A stretch of 64,000 bases of DNA from Flavobacterium nackdongense (GCF_004355225.1 NZ_CP037933.1:3162001-3226000); one strand, 5' to 3'; counted from the first letter of the stretch, positions 20,079 through 29,463 are shown. The notes: generated from the sequence alone by a model not told the origin. Numbers and translations: made by a program.

Positions 20079-20444
20079 ATGAAAAACAAAAAAACTGTGG
20101 TTTTAGGGGCGAGTGCTAAGCCAGACAAATATGCTTATAAAGCCATTTCGATGCTGGTAGCCAAAGGACATGCTGTTTTGGCTATCGGTCAAAATGCAGG
20201 CGAAGTTGCGGGTGTGAAAATTCAAACTAAAGCGATTCCATTAAAAAATATCGATACAATCAGTTTGTATTTGAATCCTGCTCGTCAACGGGATTATTAC
20301 AATTATATCGTCGAGTCGAAACCCAAGCGCGTGATTTTTAATCCTGGAACGGAGAATCCCGAGTTTTATCAGTTATTAGAATTGAATAACATCAACGTTG
20401 AGGTAGCCTGTACCTTGGTTTTGTTGGCGACTAATCAGTATTGA
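20079..20444 (+). CDS. CoA-binding domain protein (YccU-like)
   Basis: 121-aa single-domain protein with a Rossmann-type CoA-binding fold: N-terminal KKTVVLGASAKPDKYAYKA, a central SLYLNPARQ and the C-terminal FNPGTENPEF followed by VEVACTLVLL. This matches the small CoA_binding_2 family by length and motif order. Cytoplasmic, role unknown. A hairpin with a T-run about 40 bp downstream (20488-20530) probably ends its transcript. Confidence 0.85.
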   Translation: MKNKKTVVLGASAKPDKYAYKAISMLVAKGHAVLAIGQNAGEVAGVKIQTKAIPLKNIDTISLYLNPARQRDYYNYIVESKPKRVIFNPGTENPEFYQLLELNNINVEVACTLVLLATNQY

Positions 20445-20484
20445 ACTGGGTTTTGATCTTCAAATTTGCATTGGGGTTCATAAA

Positions 20485-21115
20485 TGAAACGGCAAAGGTT
20501 TTTGAAACTTTTGCCGTTTGTTTTTTATTAGAATCTCGTTTCTTTTACAGCCGGCATGCTGATGTGGTGTAAGCCTATGAAAGTGATTTTGTAAGTAGGG
20601 AGAGCTCGTGCATCGGATTACTATTGTGTCGTGAGACTCCTACGGACTGACAAAGAGGCTTGTGTTTTGGATTTTTTTATGATAGCTTGGATATTGCACA
20701 GTGGGATATCAGTCGAGACTTCGTCTCAGTATGGAATGAAACGGCAAAGGTTTTTGAAACTTTTGCCGTTTGTTTTTTATTAAAATCTGGTTTCTTCAAC
20801 AGCCGGTTTGCTGATCAGGTACTAACCGATAAAAGTGATTAGGTGGCGGGGAGTCCTTGTGCAGCAGATTTCTCTAGTGCGCTGAGACTCCTACGGACTG
20901 ACAAATAGACTAGTGTTTTAGATAGTTTCATTTCAAACGTAGCTTTGCACAGTGGGACATCAGTCGAGACTTCGTCTCAGTATGGAATGAAACGGCAAAG
21001 GTTGTTGCAACTTTTGCCGTTTGTTTTTATTAGAATCTTGTTTCTTCAACGGCCGGTTTGCTGATGAGGTACAAACCAATAAAAGTGATTAGAGTGTTGA
21101 TGATGATGAGCTCAT
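20485..21115. repeat. 251-bp unit in three copies including the symporter 3' end
   Basis: The hairpin landmark GGCAAAGG recurs at 20491, 20743 and 20994 (steps 252 and 251). Each unit holds the terminator hairpin and sequence matching the last ~80 bp of the symporter gene (KPAVEETRF end). The first two units also hold a GAGACTCCTACGGACTGACAAA segment and CAGTCGAGACTTCGTCTCAG. The third copy is the real gene end; the first two are decayed. Confidence 0.8.
20488..20530 (+). terminator. Intrinsic terminator after CoA-binding gene
   Basis: Stem AAACGGCAAA / TTTTGCCGTTT around an AGGTTTTTGAAAC-type loop, then GTTTTTT. The same hairpin is repeated at about 20740-20780 and 20991-21030 as part of a tandem duplication. 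Confidence 0.8.
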
Positions 21116-22538
21116 TGTCAAAGACGTATCCAAAGAATATTTTGGCGGAGTTTTCACTTAGTACTAGCGTTAGTATAGGTGATAAAATGCAAATGAGGGG
21201 CACCCATTTGTCGCTGACGTTTTTCGATTTTACCAACAAGCCAAACGTATATAAGCCCAACAAAGGTCCGTAAGTGTACGAAGCTACCTTGAAAATCATT
21301 CCCACCACTGAGCTGTCGTTGATGGCATTGAAAAAGATAATTACTAAGAACATTAAGAAGGAAAAGCTAAGGTGCACGATATGTCGGGTGCGGACGATAT
21401 TGGGTTTGTTAAGGTTCTCCGCTTTGTCCATACCTAAAAAATCGACACAGAAAGAGGTGGTGAGCGCTGTTAGGGCTGAATCGGTCGTGGCGAAAGTTGC
21501 TGCTGTTAATCCCAAAAGGAATACTACTGAGGGTACTATGGCTAAATGATGAAAAGCGATTTCCGGAAAAAGCAAATCGGTTCGTGGTTTGCTGGTGACC
21601 AAATCTGTTGGGACACTAATCCCATTTTTCTCCGCATAAATATAAAGCAGGGCTCCCACACTTAGGAAAAATATATTGATTAAAACAAATATTCCCGTAA
21701 AGCTGAACATATTTTTCTGGGCTTCGCCAATGGTAGCGCAACTCAAATTCTTCTGCATTAAATCCTGGTCTAGGCCGACCATGGCGATGGTGACAAACAT
21801 CCCTCCAAGGATTTGTTTGACAAAGTGGAACTTACTGGTCAGGAAATCATCAAAGAAAAATATCTTGGAATAATTACTGTTTTTTACTTCTTCAAATGCC
21901 CCTATTGCACTTAAATTAAGGCTATCGCAAATGAAATAAATCGTCAGAAATACCGAAGTGACTAAGAAAAAAGTCTGCAACGCATCGGTGATGATGATGG
22001 TTTTTAGGCCGCTTTTGTAGGTATAAGAAAAGATGAGTGCCAGCGAAAGTAAAACCGTCACGGCAAACGGAACTCCATAATAATCGAATACAAATCGTTG
22101 CAGCACAATAACCACTAAATACAATCGGAAGGAGGAGCCAATGGTTCGACTCGCCAAGAATATGGCTGCTGCAGTTTTGTACGCATAATGTCCGAGGCGT
22201 TTTTCGATGTAACCATAGATTGAAGTCAGGTTCATTCGGTAATACAAAGGCAGTAAAACAGTAGCAACAATGATAAATCCGAGAGCGTTTCCGATCACAA
22301 ACTGAAAATATTTGAATTGTTCGCCGCTTGCTGCGCCGACTTCACCCGGAACCGAAATAAAAGTCACTCCTGAAAGGGCGGTTCCGATCATTCCAAATGC
22401 CACCAAGTACCACTTTGAGTTTTTATTGGCTTTGAAGAAAGCATCGTTGCCGCTATTGTTTTTACTGGTGTGGAATGAAATGTAAAACAAAATGCCAAAA
22501 TAGGCGGTAATCAAGAGTAGGATGGTTGCTGGTGTCAT
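21030..22538 (-). CDS. Sodium:solute symporter family transporter
   Basis: Inner-membrane sodium-coupled transporter of the SSS family, 502 aa from ATG at 22538, with about 13 hydrophobic segments. Family signs include the N-terminal GTALSGVTFISVPGEVGA, the SRTIGSSFRLYLV segment, and DSALTALTTSFCVDF in the second half. An alternative TTG start 12 codons upstream (22574) adds IGIPKKQPKK and is less likely. Substrate cannot be inferred. Its 3' end has been duplicated twice downstream. Confidence 0.88.
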   Translation of the reverse strand: MTPATILLLITAYFGILFYISFHTSKNNSGNDAFFKANKNSKWYLVAFGMIGTALSGVTFISVPGEVGAASGEQFKYFQFVIGNALGFIIVATVLLPLYYRMNLTSIYGYIEKRLGHYAYKTAAAIFLASRTIGSSFRLYLVVIVLQRFVFDYYGVPFAVTVLLSLALIFSYTYKSGLKTIIITDALQTFFLVTSVFLTIYFICDSLNLSAIGAFEEVKNSNYSKIFFFDDFLTSKFHFVKQILGGMFVTIAMVGLDQDLMQKNLSCATIGEAQKNMFSFTGIFVLINIFFLSVGALLYIYAEKNGISVPTDLVTSKPRTDLLFPEIAFHHLAIVPSVVFLLGLTAATFATTDSALTALTTSFCVDFLGMDKAENLNKPNIVRTRHIVHLSFSFLMFLVIIFFNAINDSSVVGMIFKVASYTYGPLLGLYTFGLLVKSKNVSDKWVPLICILSPILTLVLSENSAKIFFGYVFDNELIIINTLITFIGLYLISKPAVEETRF

Positions 22539-22590
22539 TTTTTTGGGTTGTTTTTTTGGTATGCCAATGTACAAATTTTTGGTGAATGTT

Positions 22591-23091
22591 GAGGTTGCAG
22601 GTTGTAGGTTGCAGATTGCGGGTTGCAGATTGCAGGTTGCAGATTGCAGGTTGCGGGTTGCAGATTGCAGGTTGCGGGTTGCAGATTGCAGGTTGCAGAT
22701 TGCAGGTTTCAGGTTTCAGGTTGCAGGTTGCAGATTGTAGGTTGCAGGTTTCAGGTTGCGGGTTGCAGATTACAGGTTGCGGGTTTCGAGTTACGGGTTT
22801 CGAGTTACGGGTTGCAGGTTGTAGATTGCAGGTTGCAGATTACAGATTGCAGATAGCAGGTTTCAGGTTGCGGGTTTCAGGTTTCAGGTTTCAGGTTGCA
22901 GATTGTAGGTTGCAGGTTTCAGGTTGCAGGTTTCAGGTTGCGGGTTGCAGATTACAGGTTGCGGGTTTCGAGTTACGGGTTGCAGGTTGTAGATTGCAGG
23001 TTGCAGATTACAGATTGCAGATAGCAGGTTTCAGGTTGCGGGTTTCAGGTTTCAGGTTGAGAGTTACGAGTTTCGGGATAGGGGTTGCAGT
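22591..23091. repeat. ~500-bp heptanucleotide array
   Basis: About 70 head-to-tail 7-mers built from GTTGCAG, ATTGCAG, GTTTCAG, GTTGCGG and GTTACGG. A ~140-bp internal block is itself duplicated (about 22742-22890 and 22909-23060). Several frames are open because the 7-mers lack stops; their LQVAGCR-type translations are not proteins. It lies in the 22539-23640 spacer. Confidence 0.92.
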
Positions 23092-23453
23092 TGTTTTTTG
23101 TTATGCTTATTATAAAAAGGGGGTGTTGTATGTGGTGGCTAAGGATTTGCTTTGCTCTTTAGGAGGTGGTTGGTTTTAGAATGAGGGAGTTGATTGTGAT
23201 TTTTATTTTCATACCTAATTATGCTACAATTACGGGCTTAGTGATGATAATTTTAAAAAAGTTTGCTATTTTGCTATTTTTTTCTGGTTTTTTTGAGAAA
23301 TCGATAATTAATTGTTGTAATAAACTTATGGTCAGTAAATTGCAATGGTTAATCAATTTTTGCCAATTTTTTTTGTAATAATTTGTTTTTAACTTTTTGG
23401 ATTTTTATTGTTATTAAATAGCCTCTTGATAGTATAAATGTGGGTTAGTTTTT

Positions 23454-23461
23454 TATATTTG
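23454..23461 (+). promoter_or_regulatory. -7 box ahead of polysaccharide locus
   Basis: TATATTTG; a TTG at 23426-23428 is 25 bp upstream. It would give a ~170-nt leader before fcl, which contains a strong stem (23474-23578). Confidence 0.5.
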
Positions 23462-23470
23462 CATTTCATT

Positions 23471-23580
23471 TGACCAGCCTCAACAACAAACGATTCTGTG
23501 AGTTGGAAGGGCGAAGCCATAGGCTTTTCGGATGCTATGATGATGATTTGGTCTATAAATGCTTGTTGGTGGGCTGGCTA
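23471..23580 (+). ncRNA. Structured leader upstream of fcl (predicted)
   Basis: Outer arms CCAGCCTCAACAACAAAC (from 23474) and GCTTGTTGGTGGGCTGG (to 23577) pair over about 18 positions with two mismatches and one G-U. Inside, CGAAGCC / GGCTTTTCG forms a second hairpin. The element lies between a promoter-like box and the first polysaccharide gene, a suitable place for attenuation or antiterminator action. Not a known riboswitch class to me. Confidence 0.45.
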
Positions 23581-23640
23581 ATTTTACCAGTCAGTAAATT
23601 ACTATTCAGCAAGTTGAATTAACATAAAATTAATAAGATT

Positions 23641-24591
23641 ATGAATTTAAACTCAAAAATTTATATCGCTGGGCATCGTGGGATGGTAGGTTCTGCGATT
23701 TGGAGAACCTTGAGCGCAAAAGGCTATACCAACCTGATTGGTATTTCGAGCACTGAATTGGATTTGCGTAATCAATTGGCGGTTCGAGAGTTTATGGCTA
23801 AAGAGCAGCCCGAGGTTGTTATTGATGCTGCGGCCAGAGTGGGAGGGATTTTGGCCAACAATAATTATCCCTACCAATTCATTATGGAAAATATGCTCAT
23901 CCAAAACAATTTGATTGATTCGGCTTTGCAAGCGGGGATTGAAAAGTTTATTTTCTTGGGTAGTTCTTGTATTTATCCGCGATTGGCTCCTCAGCCATTG
24001 AAAGAGGATTGTTTGCTAACTAGTGAGTTGGAACCCACCAACGAATGGTATGCCATTGCCAAGATTACCGGGGTCAAAGCCTGTCAGGCGATCCGAAAAC
24101 AGTTTGGCAAGGACTACGTTAGTCTGATGCCTACCAATTTGTATGGCACCTACGACAATTTCGACTTGAACACTTCGCATGTGCTTCCTGCGATGATGCG
24201 TAAATTTCACGAAGCAAAAATAAATAATCATGCGCTAGTGACCCTTTGGGGCAGCGGTACGCCACTACGAGAATTTTTGTTTGTAGATGATATGGCCGAA
24301 GCAGTGGTTTTTGCCTTAGAAAATAAATTGCCAGATTATTTGTATAATGTGGGGACCGGAGTGGATTTGACCATTAGACAATTGGCCGAAACTATCCAAA
24401 AAATTACTGGGCATCAGGGAGACATCATTTGGGATGCCTCGAAACCTGACGGGACTCCCCGGAAATTAATGGATATCTCCAAAATGCACGAATTAGGCTG
24501 GAAGCACAAAGTAGATTTGGAACAAGGGATTCAAATGACCTATGATTGGTTTGTGGAGCATGTGGATCAGGTGAAAAAGGTGGCTTTGTAG
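23641..24591 (+). CDS. fcl: GDP-L-fucose synthase
   Basis: Bifunctional 3,5-epimerase/4-reductase that converts GDP-4-keto-6-deoxymannose to GDP-L-fucose. The 316-aa length is normal. Rossmann motif AGHRGMVGSAI at 11-21, SSCIYPRLAPQPLKEDCLL, catalytic YAIAK (Tyr and Lys), GTYDNFD and a C-terminal substrate-binding end. gmd, which makes its substrate, lies 0.75 kb downstream with an S23-type gene between them. First gene of the polysaccharide locus, preceded by a structured leader. Confidence 0.95.
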   Translation: MNLNSKIYIAGHRGMVGSAIWRTLSAKGYTNLIGISSTELDLRNQLAVREFMAKEQPEVVIDAAARVGGILANNNYPYQFIMENMLIQNNLIDSALQAGIEKFIFLGSSCIYPRLAPQPLKEDCLLTSELEPTNEWYAIAKITGVKACQAIRKQFGKDYVSLMPTNLYGTYDNFDLNTSHVLPAMMRKFHEAKINNHALVTLWGSGTPLREFLFVDDMAEAVVFALENKLPDYLYNVGTGVDLTIRQLAETIQKITGHQGDIIWDASKPDGTPRKLMDISKMHELGWKHKVDLEQGIQMTYDWFVEHVDQVKKVAL

Positions 24592-24782
24592 GTAAAGGGT
24601 TAATCGGTTAGGAAAAGGTTAATCGGTTAATCGTTTAGGAAAAGGTTAGTCGTTTAGGAAAAGTTTAATCGGTTAGAAGAAATTTAATTTTTTACGAAAC
24701 AGTTAACCAATTAAACAGTTAAACTACTCAAAAGTTCAATCACATAGAAACAGTTAACCAGTTAACCGATTAAGCAGTTAAC
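24592..24782. repeat. Forward/inverted word-repeat spacer (long imperfect hairpin)
   Basis: Left half has GGTTAATCGGTTAGG-type words; right half has the complement orientation (AACCAGTTAACCGATTAA). RNA from this spacer could fold back over most of its length. Confidence 0.75.
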
Positions 24783-24792
24783 CTTTTTTAAA

Positions 24793-25185
24793 ATGAACTA
24801 TCATACTTATTCTTTTGAAAAATTAGAGGTTTATCAATTGGCAAGAAAGTATAAAATTGATATAAAATTAATGAGTCGGTCGTTTCCTAAAGAGGAAAGA
24901 TTTGAATTGACTAGCCAAATTAATAGATCTTCACGAAGTATTTCAACAAATTTAGCTGAGGGTTCAGGTAGGGCATCTAATTTTGATCAGGCTCATTTTA
25001 CAAATATGTCCTATGCGACCGGTTTAGAAACAATTGATCATTTGAATACGGCATTAGATATGGGGTATATTGATGAAATGAAATATACAGCACTTCGGAT
25101 AAAATTAGATACAATTTTAAATAAGCTAAATTCACTTTACAAATATCAAATCAATAATAAAGAAACATTAAAGAAAAAGGGTTAA
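24793..25185 (+). CDS. Four-helix-bundle (S23 / 23S rRNA intervening-sequence type) protein
   Basis: 130-aa all-helical protein. The motifs FEKLEVYQLARK, FELTSQINRSSRSISTNLAEGSGR and a final long helix are those of the S23/four-helix-bundle family first seen in 23S rRNA intervening sequences. Here it is not near rRNA but between fcl and gmd. It is bracketed on both sides by the same forward/inverted repeats, and its stop codon TAA lies within the right-hand repeat word GGTTAATCGG. Function unknown. Confidence 0.88.
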   Translation: MNYHTYSFEKLEVYQLARKYKIDIKLMSRSFPKEERFELTSQINRSSRSISTNLAEGSGRASNFDQAHFTNMSYATGLETIDHLNTALDMGYIDEMKYTALRIKLDTILNKLNSLYKYQINNKETLKKKG

Positions 25186-25320
25186 TCGGTTAGAAAAAGG
25201 TTAATCGGTTGGGGAAAGGGTTAATCGATTAGAAAAAGATTAATCGGTTAGGAAAAAAATAAAAATTAACCAATTAGTCAATTAAACAATTAACCGATTA
25301 AGCAATTAATCAAATAAACA
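25186..25320. repeat. Forward/inverted word-repeat spacer, second copy
   Basis: GGTTAATCGGTT words give way to AACCAATTAG / AACCGATTAA words half way through, as in 24592-24782. Confidence 0.75.
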
Positions 25321-25344
25321 TATTATTAATTTCAACATAAAAAC

Positions 25345-26442
25345 ATGAGCACTACTAAACAAAAAGTTGCATTAATAACTGGTATTACGGGTCAAGATGG
25401 ATCGTATTTAGCCGAATTATTATTAGAAAAAGGCTATATGGTCCATGGGGTCAAAAGAAGAGCCTCTTCGTTTAACACCCAAAGAATTGATCATATCTAT
25501 CAGGATCAGCACCAAAATCATGTAGATTTTAAGTTGCATTATGGGGATTTGACCGATTCGACTAATATCATCCGAATCATTCAAGAAGTACAACCGGATG
25601 AAATTTATAATCTAGGAGCGATGTCGCATGTGAAAGTGTCCTTCGACTCTCCGGAGTACGTAGCCAATGTGGACGGAATTGGTACCCTAAGAATATTAGA
25701 AGCTGTACGTATATTGGGTATGGAAAAGAAAACGAGAATCTATCAAGCCTCGACTTCGGAGTTGTATGGTGGTTTGGCCGAAAATAAGAATGCAGCCGGT
25801 TTTTACGATGAAAACTCTCCGTTCTATCCTCGTTCGCCTTATGGAGTAGCGAAAATTTACGGGTTTTGGATTACCAAAAACTACCGTGAAGCCTATAATA
25901 TTTATGCTTGTAATGGGATATTGTTTAATCACGAATCGCCAAGAAGAGGGGAGACCTTCGTGACTCGAAAAATTACGATGGCCACCGCTGCTATTGCTTT
26001 AGGACAGCAAGATTGTTTGTACTTGGGGAACTTAAACTCCCAAAGAGACTGGGGTCATGCCAAAGATTACGTCGAAGCGATGTGGAGAATCTTGCAGCAA
26101 GAGGTAGCCGAAGACTATGTGATTGCCACCGGAGTTACTACTTATATCCGTGATTTTGTGCGTTATTCTTTTGCTGAAGTCGGTATCGAATTGGCTTTTG
26201 CAGGCGAAAACGAAAATGAAACTGCCACCGTTGTAGCTTGTAAGCATCCTGAATATCAATTGCCAATAGGAACCGTAGTGGTTCGCGTGGATCCACAATA
26301 TTATCGCCCTACCGAGGTAGATTTGTTGATTGGTGATCCAACTAAATCTAAAAAATTAGGTTGGGTACCGCAATATGATTTGGCCGGTTTGGTTAAGGAA
26401 ATGGTGGCGAGTGATTTGGAGCTATTGAAGAGGGCTAGGTAA
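25345..26442 (+). CDS. gmd: GDP-mannose 4,6-dehydratase
   Basis: Converts GDP-D-mannose to GDP-4-keto-6-deoxy-D-mannose, the substrate of Fcl. 365 aa. N-terminal [19 protein letters not shown] with the Rossmann glycines, [11 protein letters not shown], catalytic Thr/Glu in STSELYGG and Tyr/Lys in [10 protein letters not shown], substrate loop [16 protein letters not shown]. The C-terminus [19 protein letters not shown] is typical. The intermediate could also feed the deoxysugar cassette at 29.4-32.8 kb, though that usually uses dTDP sugars. Confidence 0.96.
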   Translation: MSTTKQKVALITGITGQDGSYLAELLLEKGYMVHGVKRRASSFNTQRIDHIYQDQHQNHVDFKLHYGDLTDSTNIIRIIQEVQPDEIYNLGAMSHVKVSFDSPEYVANVDGIGTLRILEAVRILGMEKKTRIYQASTSELYGGLAENKNAAGFYDENSPFYPRSPYGVAKIYGFWITKNYREAYNIYACNGILFNHESPRRGETFVTRKITMATAAIALGQQDCLYLGNLNSQRDWGHAKDYVEAMWRILQQEVAEDYVIATGVTTYIRDFVRYSFAEVGIELAFAGENENETATVVACKHPEYQLPIGTVVVRVDPQYYRPTEVDLLIGDPTKSKKLGWVPQYDLAGLVKEMVASDLELLKRAR

Positions 26443-26866
26443 AGCGGTTATCGGTTATTTGTTATCTGTTGTCGGTTGTTTTTAATGGGACGCTGATTAA
26501 ACGGATTCGCTAAAGCGAAACACTGATGAAAACGGTTTTTTTTGAATTTTTGACTTGAGCGTTGGTGGTTTTCGAAAAGTAAGAGGTTTACAAATCTTTA
26601 AAGGCATGAAGTTGGGAGTCTTTACGGATTGAGATAAGCCGTGTTGCAAACGCTTCGATGTGGTTATTGATATAAGTAGGTACTCGTCGCTGACGAGTCA
26701 GAGAACTTGACAAACAAGCCAGTTGGGAGTAATTGTTTGAAGGTTTAAAAGGTTAAGCGGTGAGGAAAAAGTTAAACCTATTTAAAATGTCAGATTCGAT
26801 TAAACAATTAAGCAATTCACCAACTAAACAATTCACCAAGTGCACACTACACCCTTAAAAATTCAA
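26443..26866. other. Spacer gmd / DUF3575-like gene
   Basis: 424 bases without a supported gene. Contains a perfect hairpin ACTCGTC-GCT-GACGAGT region at 26682-26698, a TTCGCTAAAGCGAA palindrome near 26507 and word repeats close to the next gene. Confidence 0.5.
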
Positions 26867-27421
26867 ATGAAAAAAATAATACTCCTTTTTACTCTTCTAT
26901 TTTGTGTCCAATTGGAGGCGCAAACTTATATAAAATACAATCCGGTGCCCAATATTTTTGGAGCTATCAATTTGGGGGTAGAAACCTCGATTGGGAAAAA
27001 GACCAGCTTTTCGTTTGACATCCTAACTTCGCCTTGGGACATTAACGGCAAACCCAGGAAGTTTATCTTTTTTGTGCCTGAGGTGCGGTACCATTTCAAA
27101 GAGCAGTACAAAGGATTTTATGCCGGTGGTCATGTCGGCTATGTTCAATATAATAGCCAGAAATGGAATTATGATTATCTTCCCGATTATTATCAACAAG
27201 GTTTTGGCTACTTCATTGGTGCTACAGTTGGTTACCAACTTCCCATTGCTAAAAAATGGAATTTAGATTTTTTCATAGGAGGTGGCTGGCAGGAGGGCTT
27301 TTATAAGGGTTACGACGGTGCAACGGGCGAACGAATAGATGGTGCTACCGATTGGAATGTCAGTGGTGACTGGTATTTGTATCGCGGAGGGGTCATGGTT
27401 TCGTATAAAATTGGAGGTTGA
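26867..27421 (+). CDS. DUF3575-like outer-membrane beta-barrel protein
   Basis: 184 aa from ATG at 26867, which starts a clean signal peptide (MKKIILLFTLLFCVQLEAQ). The longer reading from GTG at 26840 would bury it. The mature part has alternating aromatic beta strands (GFYAGGHVGYVQYN, GYFIGATVGYQLP, YLYRGGVMVSYKIGG) and ends in a strand with Gly rather than Phe. It resembles the small DUF3575 barrels of Bacteroidota. Role in polysaccharide export is possible but not shown. Confidence 0.7.
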   Translation: MKKIILLFTLLFCVQLEAQTYIKYNPVPNIFGAINLGVETSIGKKTSFSFDILTSPWDINGKPRKFIFFVPEVRYHFKEQYKGFYAGGHVGYVQYNSQKWNYDYLPDYYQQGFGYFIGATVGYQLPIAKKWNLDFFIGGGWQEGFYKGYDGATGERIDGATDWNVSGDWYLYRGGVMVSYKIGG

Positions 27422-27904
27422 GTTAATGGTTATCGGTTATCGGCTAGGTGATAAGAGGTTGTCAGTTATCTGTTATGTGTTAATTGGGTTATTTTTTAAT
27501 TTTTTAAGGGTTTAAAATTGTTTAATCGGTTAATAGTTTAAAGTTTAAAGTTTAAGGTTGTTTAAAATTGTTTAACTGGTTATCGGTTAAGGTTTAAAAG
27601 TTTAAGGTTTAAGGTTTAAAGTTGTTTAAAGTAGTTGATAACGTGAGCTTATAGAATACAGCCCTAGCCCCAACTCCTCCAAAAGAGGGGCATTATTTCA
27701 GGAGAATTAATAGTGCTATCATGCAGAAAACGTTATTTTATATTGATTTTTTTAGAATACAATTTTGCTTCGGGATGACCGCTACTAATGAAGTTTTAGT
27801 ATCTAAGGGCTTCGCCTGTGCTCCGCGTAACAAAATAGATATAAATTAACATTGCTTTTTTTAGAATAAAATTTTGCTTCGGGAGGACAAAATTTAAATT
27901 TTAT
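27422..27904. repeat. Word-repeat spacer before first ATPase
   Basis: 27422-27640 is rich in GGTTATCGG and GTTTAAAGTTTAAGG words. 27659-27692 is a degenerate CCCTAGCCCC...AGAGGGG hairpin, and 27740-27900 has short duplications (TTTTTTTAGAATAAAATTTTGC type). No gene seen. Confidence 0.6.
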
Positions 27905-27966
27905 GGATTTGAATCCGTAAAAGTTGCCTCTTTTTAGGATTTGAATCCGTAAAAGTTGTATTTTTG
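27905..27966 (+). promoter_or_regulatory. Twin operator-like palindromes and -7 box
   Basis: GGATTTGAATCC occurs at 27905-27916 and 27937-27948, each followed by GTAAAAGTTG; the copies are 32 bp apart (three turns). TATTTTTG at 27959-27966 is the -7 box, 18 bp before the ATG. Confidence 0.55.
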
Positions 27967-27984
27967 TTCATTATTGTTGCTGTT

Positions 27985-29106
27985 ATGATTGAAAGAATAC
28001 TAGAAAAGATAGTTAAAAATAAAGTCTACACGGGGAAAGCTATCGTTTTGTTGGGTGCGCGCCAAGTTGGAAAAACCACTTTGTTGAAAATGCTTTTTGG
28101 TACTGCCGATGAGGTGTTGTGGATGAATGGCGATGAAATGGACGTACAAGCATTATTTGCAACTATTTCCGCGACGCGATTAAAAGCAATTTTTGGGAAT
28201 AAGAAAATAATTATTATCGATGAGGCTCAGCGCATTCAAGACATAGGTTTGCGCATGAAACTGATCACCGATCAAATTCCAGACGTTCAATTGGTTGTTA
28301 CGGGAAGTTCGTCCTTTGAACTGGCGAATAAACTCAATGAGCCCTTAACAGGACGTAAATGGGAATACAAAATGTTTCCCTTGTCTTTTGCAGAAATGGT
28401 AGCACATCACGGTTTATTGGAAGAAAATCGACTTTTGGCGCACCGAATGGTCTATGGGTATTATCCGGATGTGGTTAGCAATGTGGGTATCGAAAAAGAA
28501 ATTTTAAAGCAGTTGTCCACTAGTTATTTGTATAAAGACGTGCTGCTGTTAGAGCAAATCAAAAAACCAGAAGGACTTATCAAATTACTGCAAGGCTTGG
28601 CCTATCAAGTTGGTTCCCAAGTTTCGTATAATGAATTGTCCCAACTCACTGGTCTTGATGCTAAAACTGTAGAAAAATATATTGCAGTTTTAGAACAGAC
28701 TTTTATTATATTTCGATTGGGCTCTTTTAGCAGAAACCTTCGTTCCGAACTCAAAAAAAGCAGAAAAATCTATTTTTACGACAATGGAATACGCAATGCT
28801 TTGATTGCCAATTTCAATCAAGTAGAGTTGCGGACCGATGTAGGCGCTTTATGGGAGAACTTCATGGTGTCGGAGCGCATGAAACACAATCAGTATGCTC
28901 AAAATTGGAGCAATTCGTGGTATTGGCGCACCAAAGAACAAAAAGAAATTGATTATATCGAAGAACAAGCGGGCGTATTGACCGCTTTTGAGTTCAAATG
29001 GAATCCTGATGCCAAACACAAAATACCTAAACTTTTTCTGGAAACCTATCCTGAAAGTGAATTTAAAGTCATACATCGAGATAATTTAGAGGATTTTTTG
29101 ATATAA
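27985..29106 (+). CDS. P-loop ATPase with DUF4143 C-terminal domain (copy 1)
   Basis: 373 aa from ATG at 27985; the TTG 7 codons upstream belongs to the -7 box. The AAA-type N-terminal domain has Walker A GARQVGKTT and Walker B IIIIDEAQ with a sensor VVTGSSSFEL. The C-terminal DUF4143 domain has a winged-helix part and a nuclease-like EIDYIEE...FEFKW segment (D-x-ExK spacing). Such proteins are common accessory genes in Bacteroidota; biochemical role unknown. It is not related to polysaccharide synthesis and has its own promoter region. Confidence 0.85.
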   Translation: MIERILEKIVKNKVYTGKAIVLLGARQVGKTTLLKMLFGTADEVLWMNGDEMDVQALFATISATRLKAIFGNKKIIIIDEAQRIQDIGLRMKLITDQIPDVQLVVTGSSSFELANKLNEPLTGRKWEYKMFPLSFAEMVAHHGLLEENRLLAHRMVYGYYPDVVSNVGIEKEILKQLSTSYLYKDVLLLEQIKKPEGLIKLLQGLAYQVGSQVSYNELSQLTGLDAKTVEKYIAVLEQTFIIFRLGSFSRNLRSELKKSRKIYFYDNGIRNALIANFNQVELRTDVGALWENFMVSERMKHNQYAQNWSNSWYWRTKEQKEIDYIEEQAGVLTAFEFKWNPDAKHKIPKLFLETYPESEFKVIHRDNLEDFLI

Positions 29107-29463
29107 GAGAAAAGGTTAATTGTTTAAGGTTTAGGAGTTTAACGTTGTGTTATTGGTAAGTGGTTAGGGTTAATAAGTTTAATCCTTTGACCCTTCGTCG
29201 GGCTCGGGACAGGCTCAGCTCGGGACAGGCTCAGCTCGGGATAAACTAGCTCAGGGTGACGGTTTTATAGGTTACAAGAAGTGAAGTCGCTCAATAAACA
29301 GTTACCAGTGAAGCGATTAAGTAGTTAACCCTTTTCGAAAAAAGTGAAGTGGTTGGCTAGCCTAAGCCAGATTGTCGTGTTAGAGCGCGCATTAATTGTT
29401 GGCTAAACGAGTACAAAGACAGAGCGAGTGGGGTTACTATCATTAAAAAGTTAATTAGTAAAT
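29107..29463. other. Spacer before deoxysugar cassette
   Basis: Begins with GGTTAATTG words, then a CAGGCTCAGCTCGGGA repeat at 29200-29245 (relative of the CCTTCGACAGGCTCAGG family), inverted words near 29310 and two direct GTTGGCTA words (29351, 29398). No gene or clear promoter box seen. Confidence 0.5.

Noticed and set aside
22522..23179. Overlapping open frames with LQVAGCRLQ-type translations
   Set aside because: They are created by the 7-mer array, which has no stop codons in several frames; no start context or conserved domain.
26840..26866. GTG start for the DUF3575-like protein
   Set aside because: It would place nine residues before a well-formed signal peptide.
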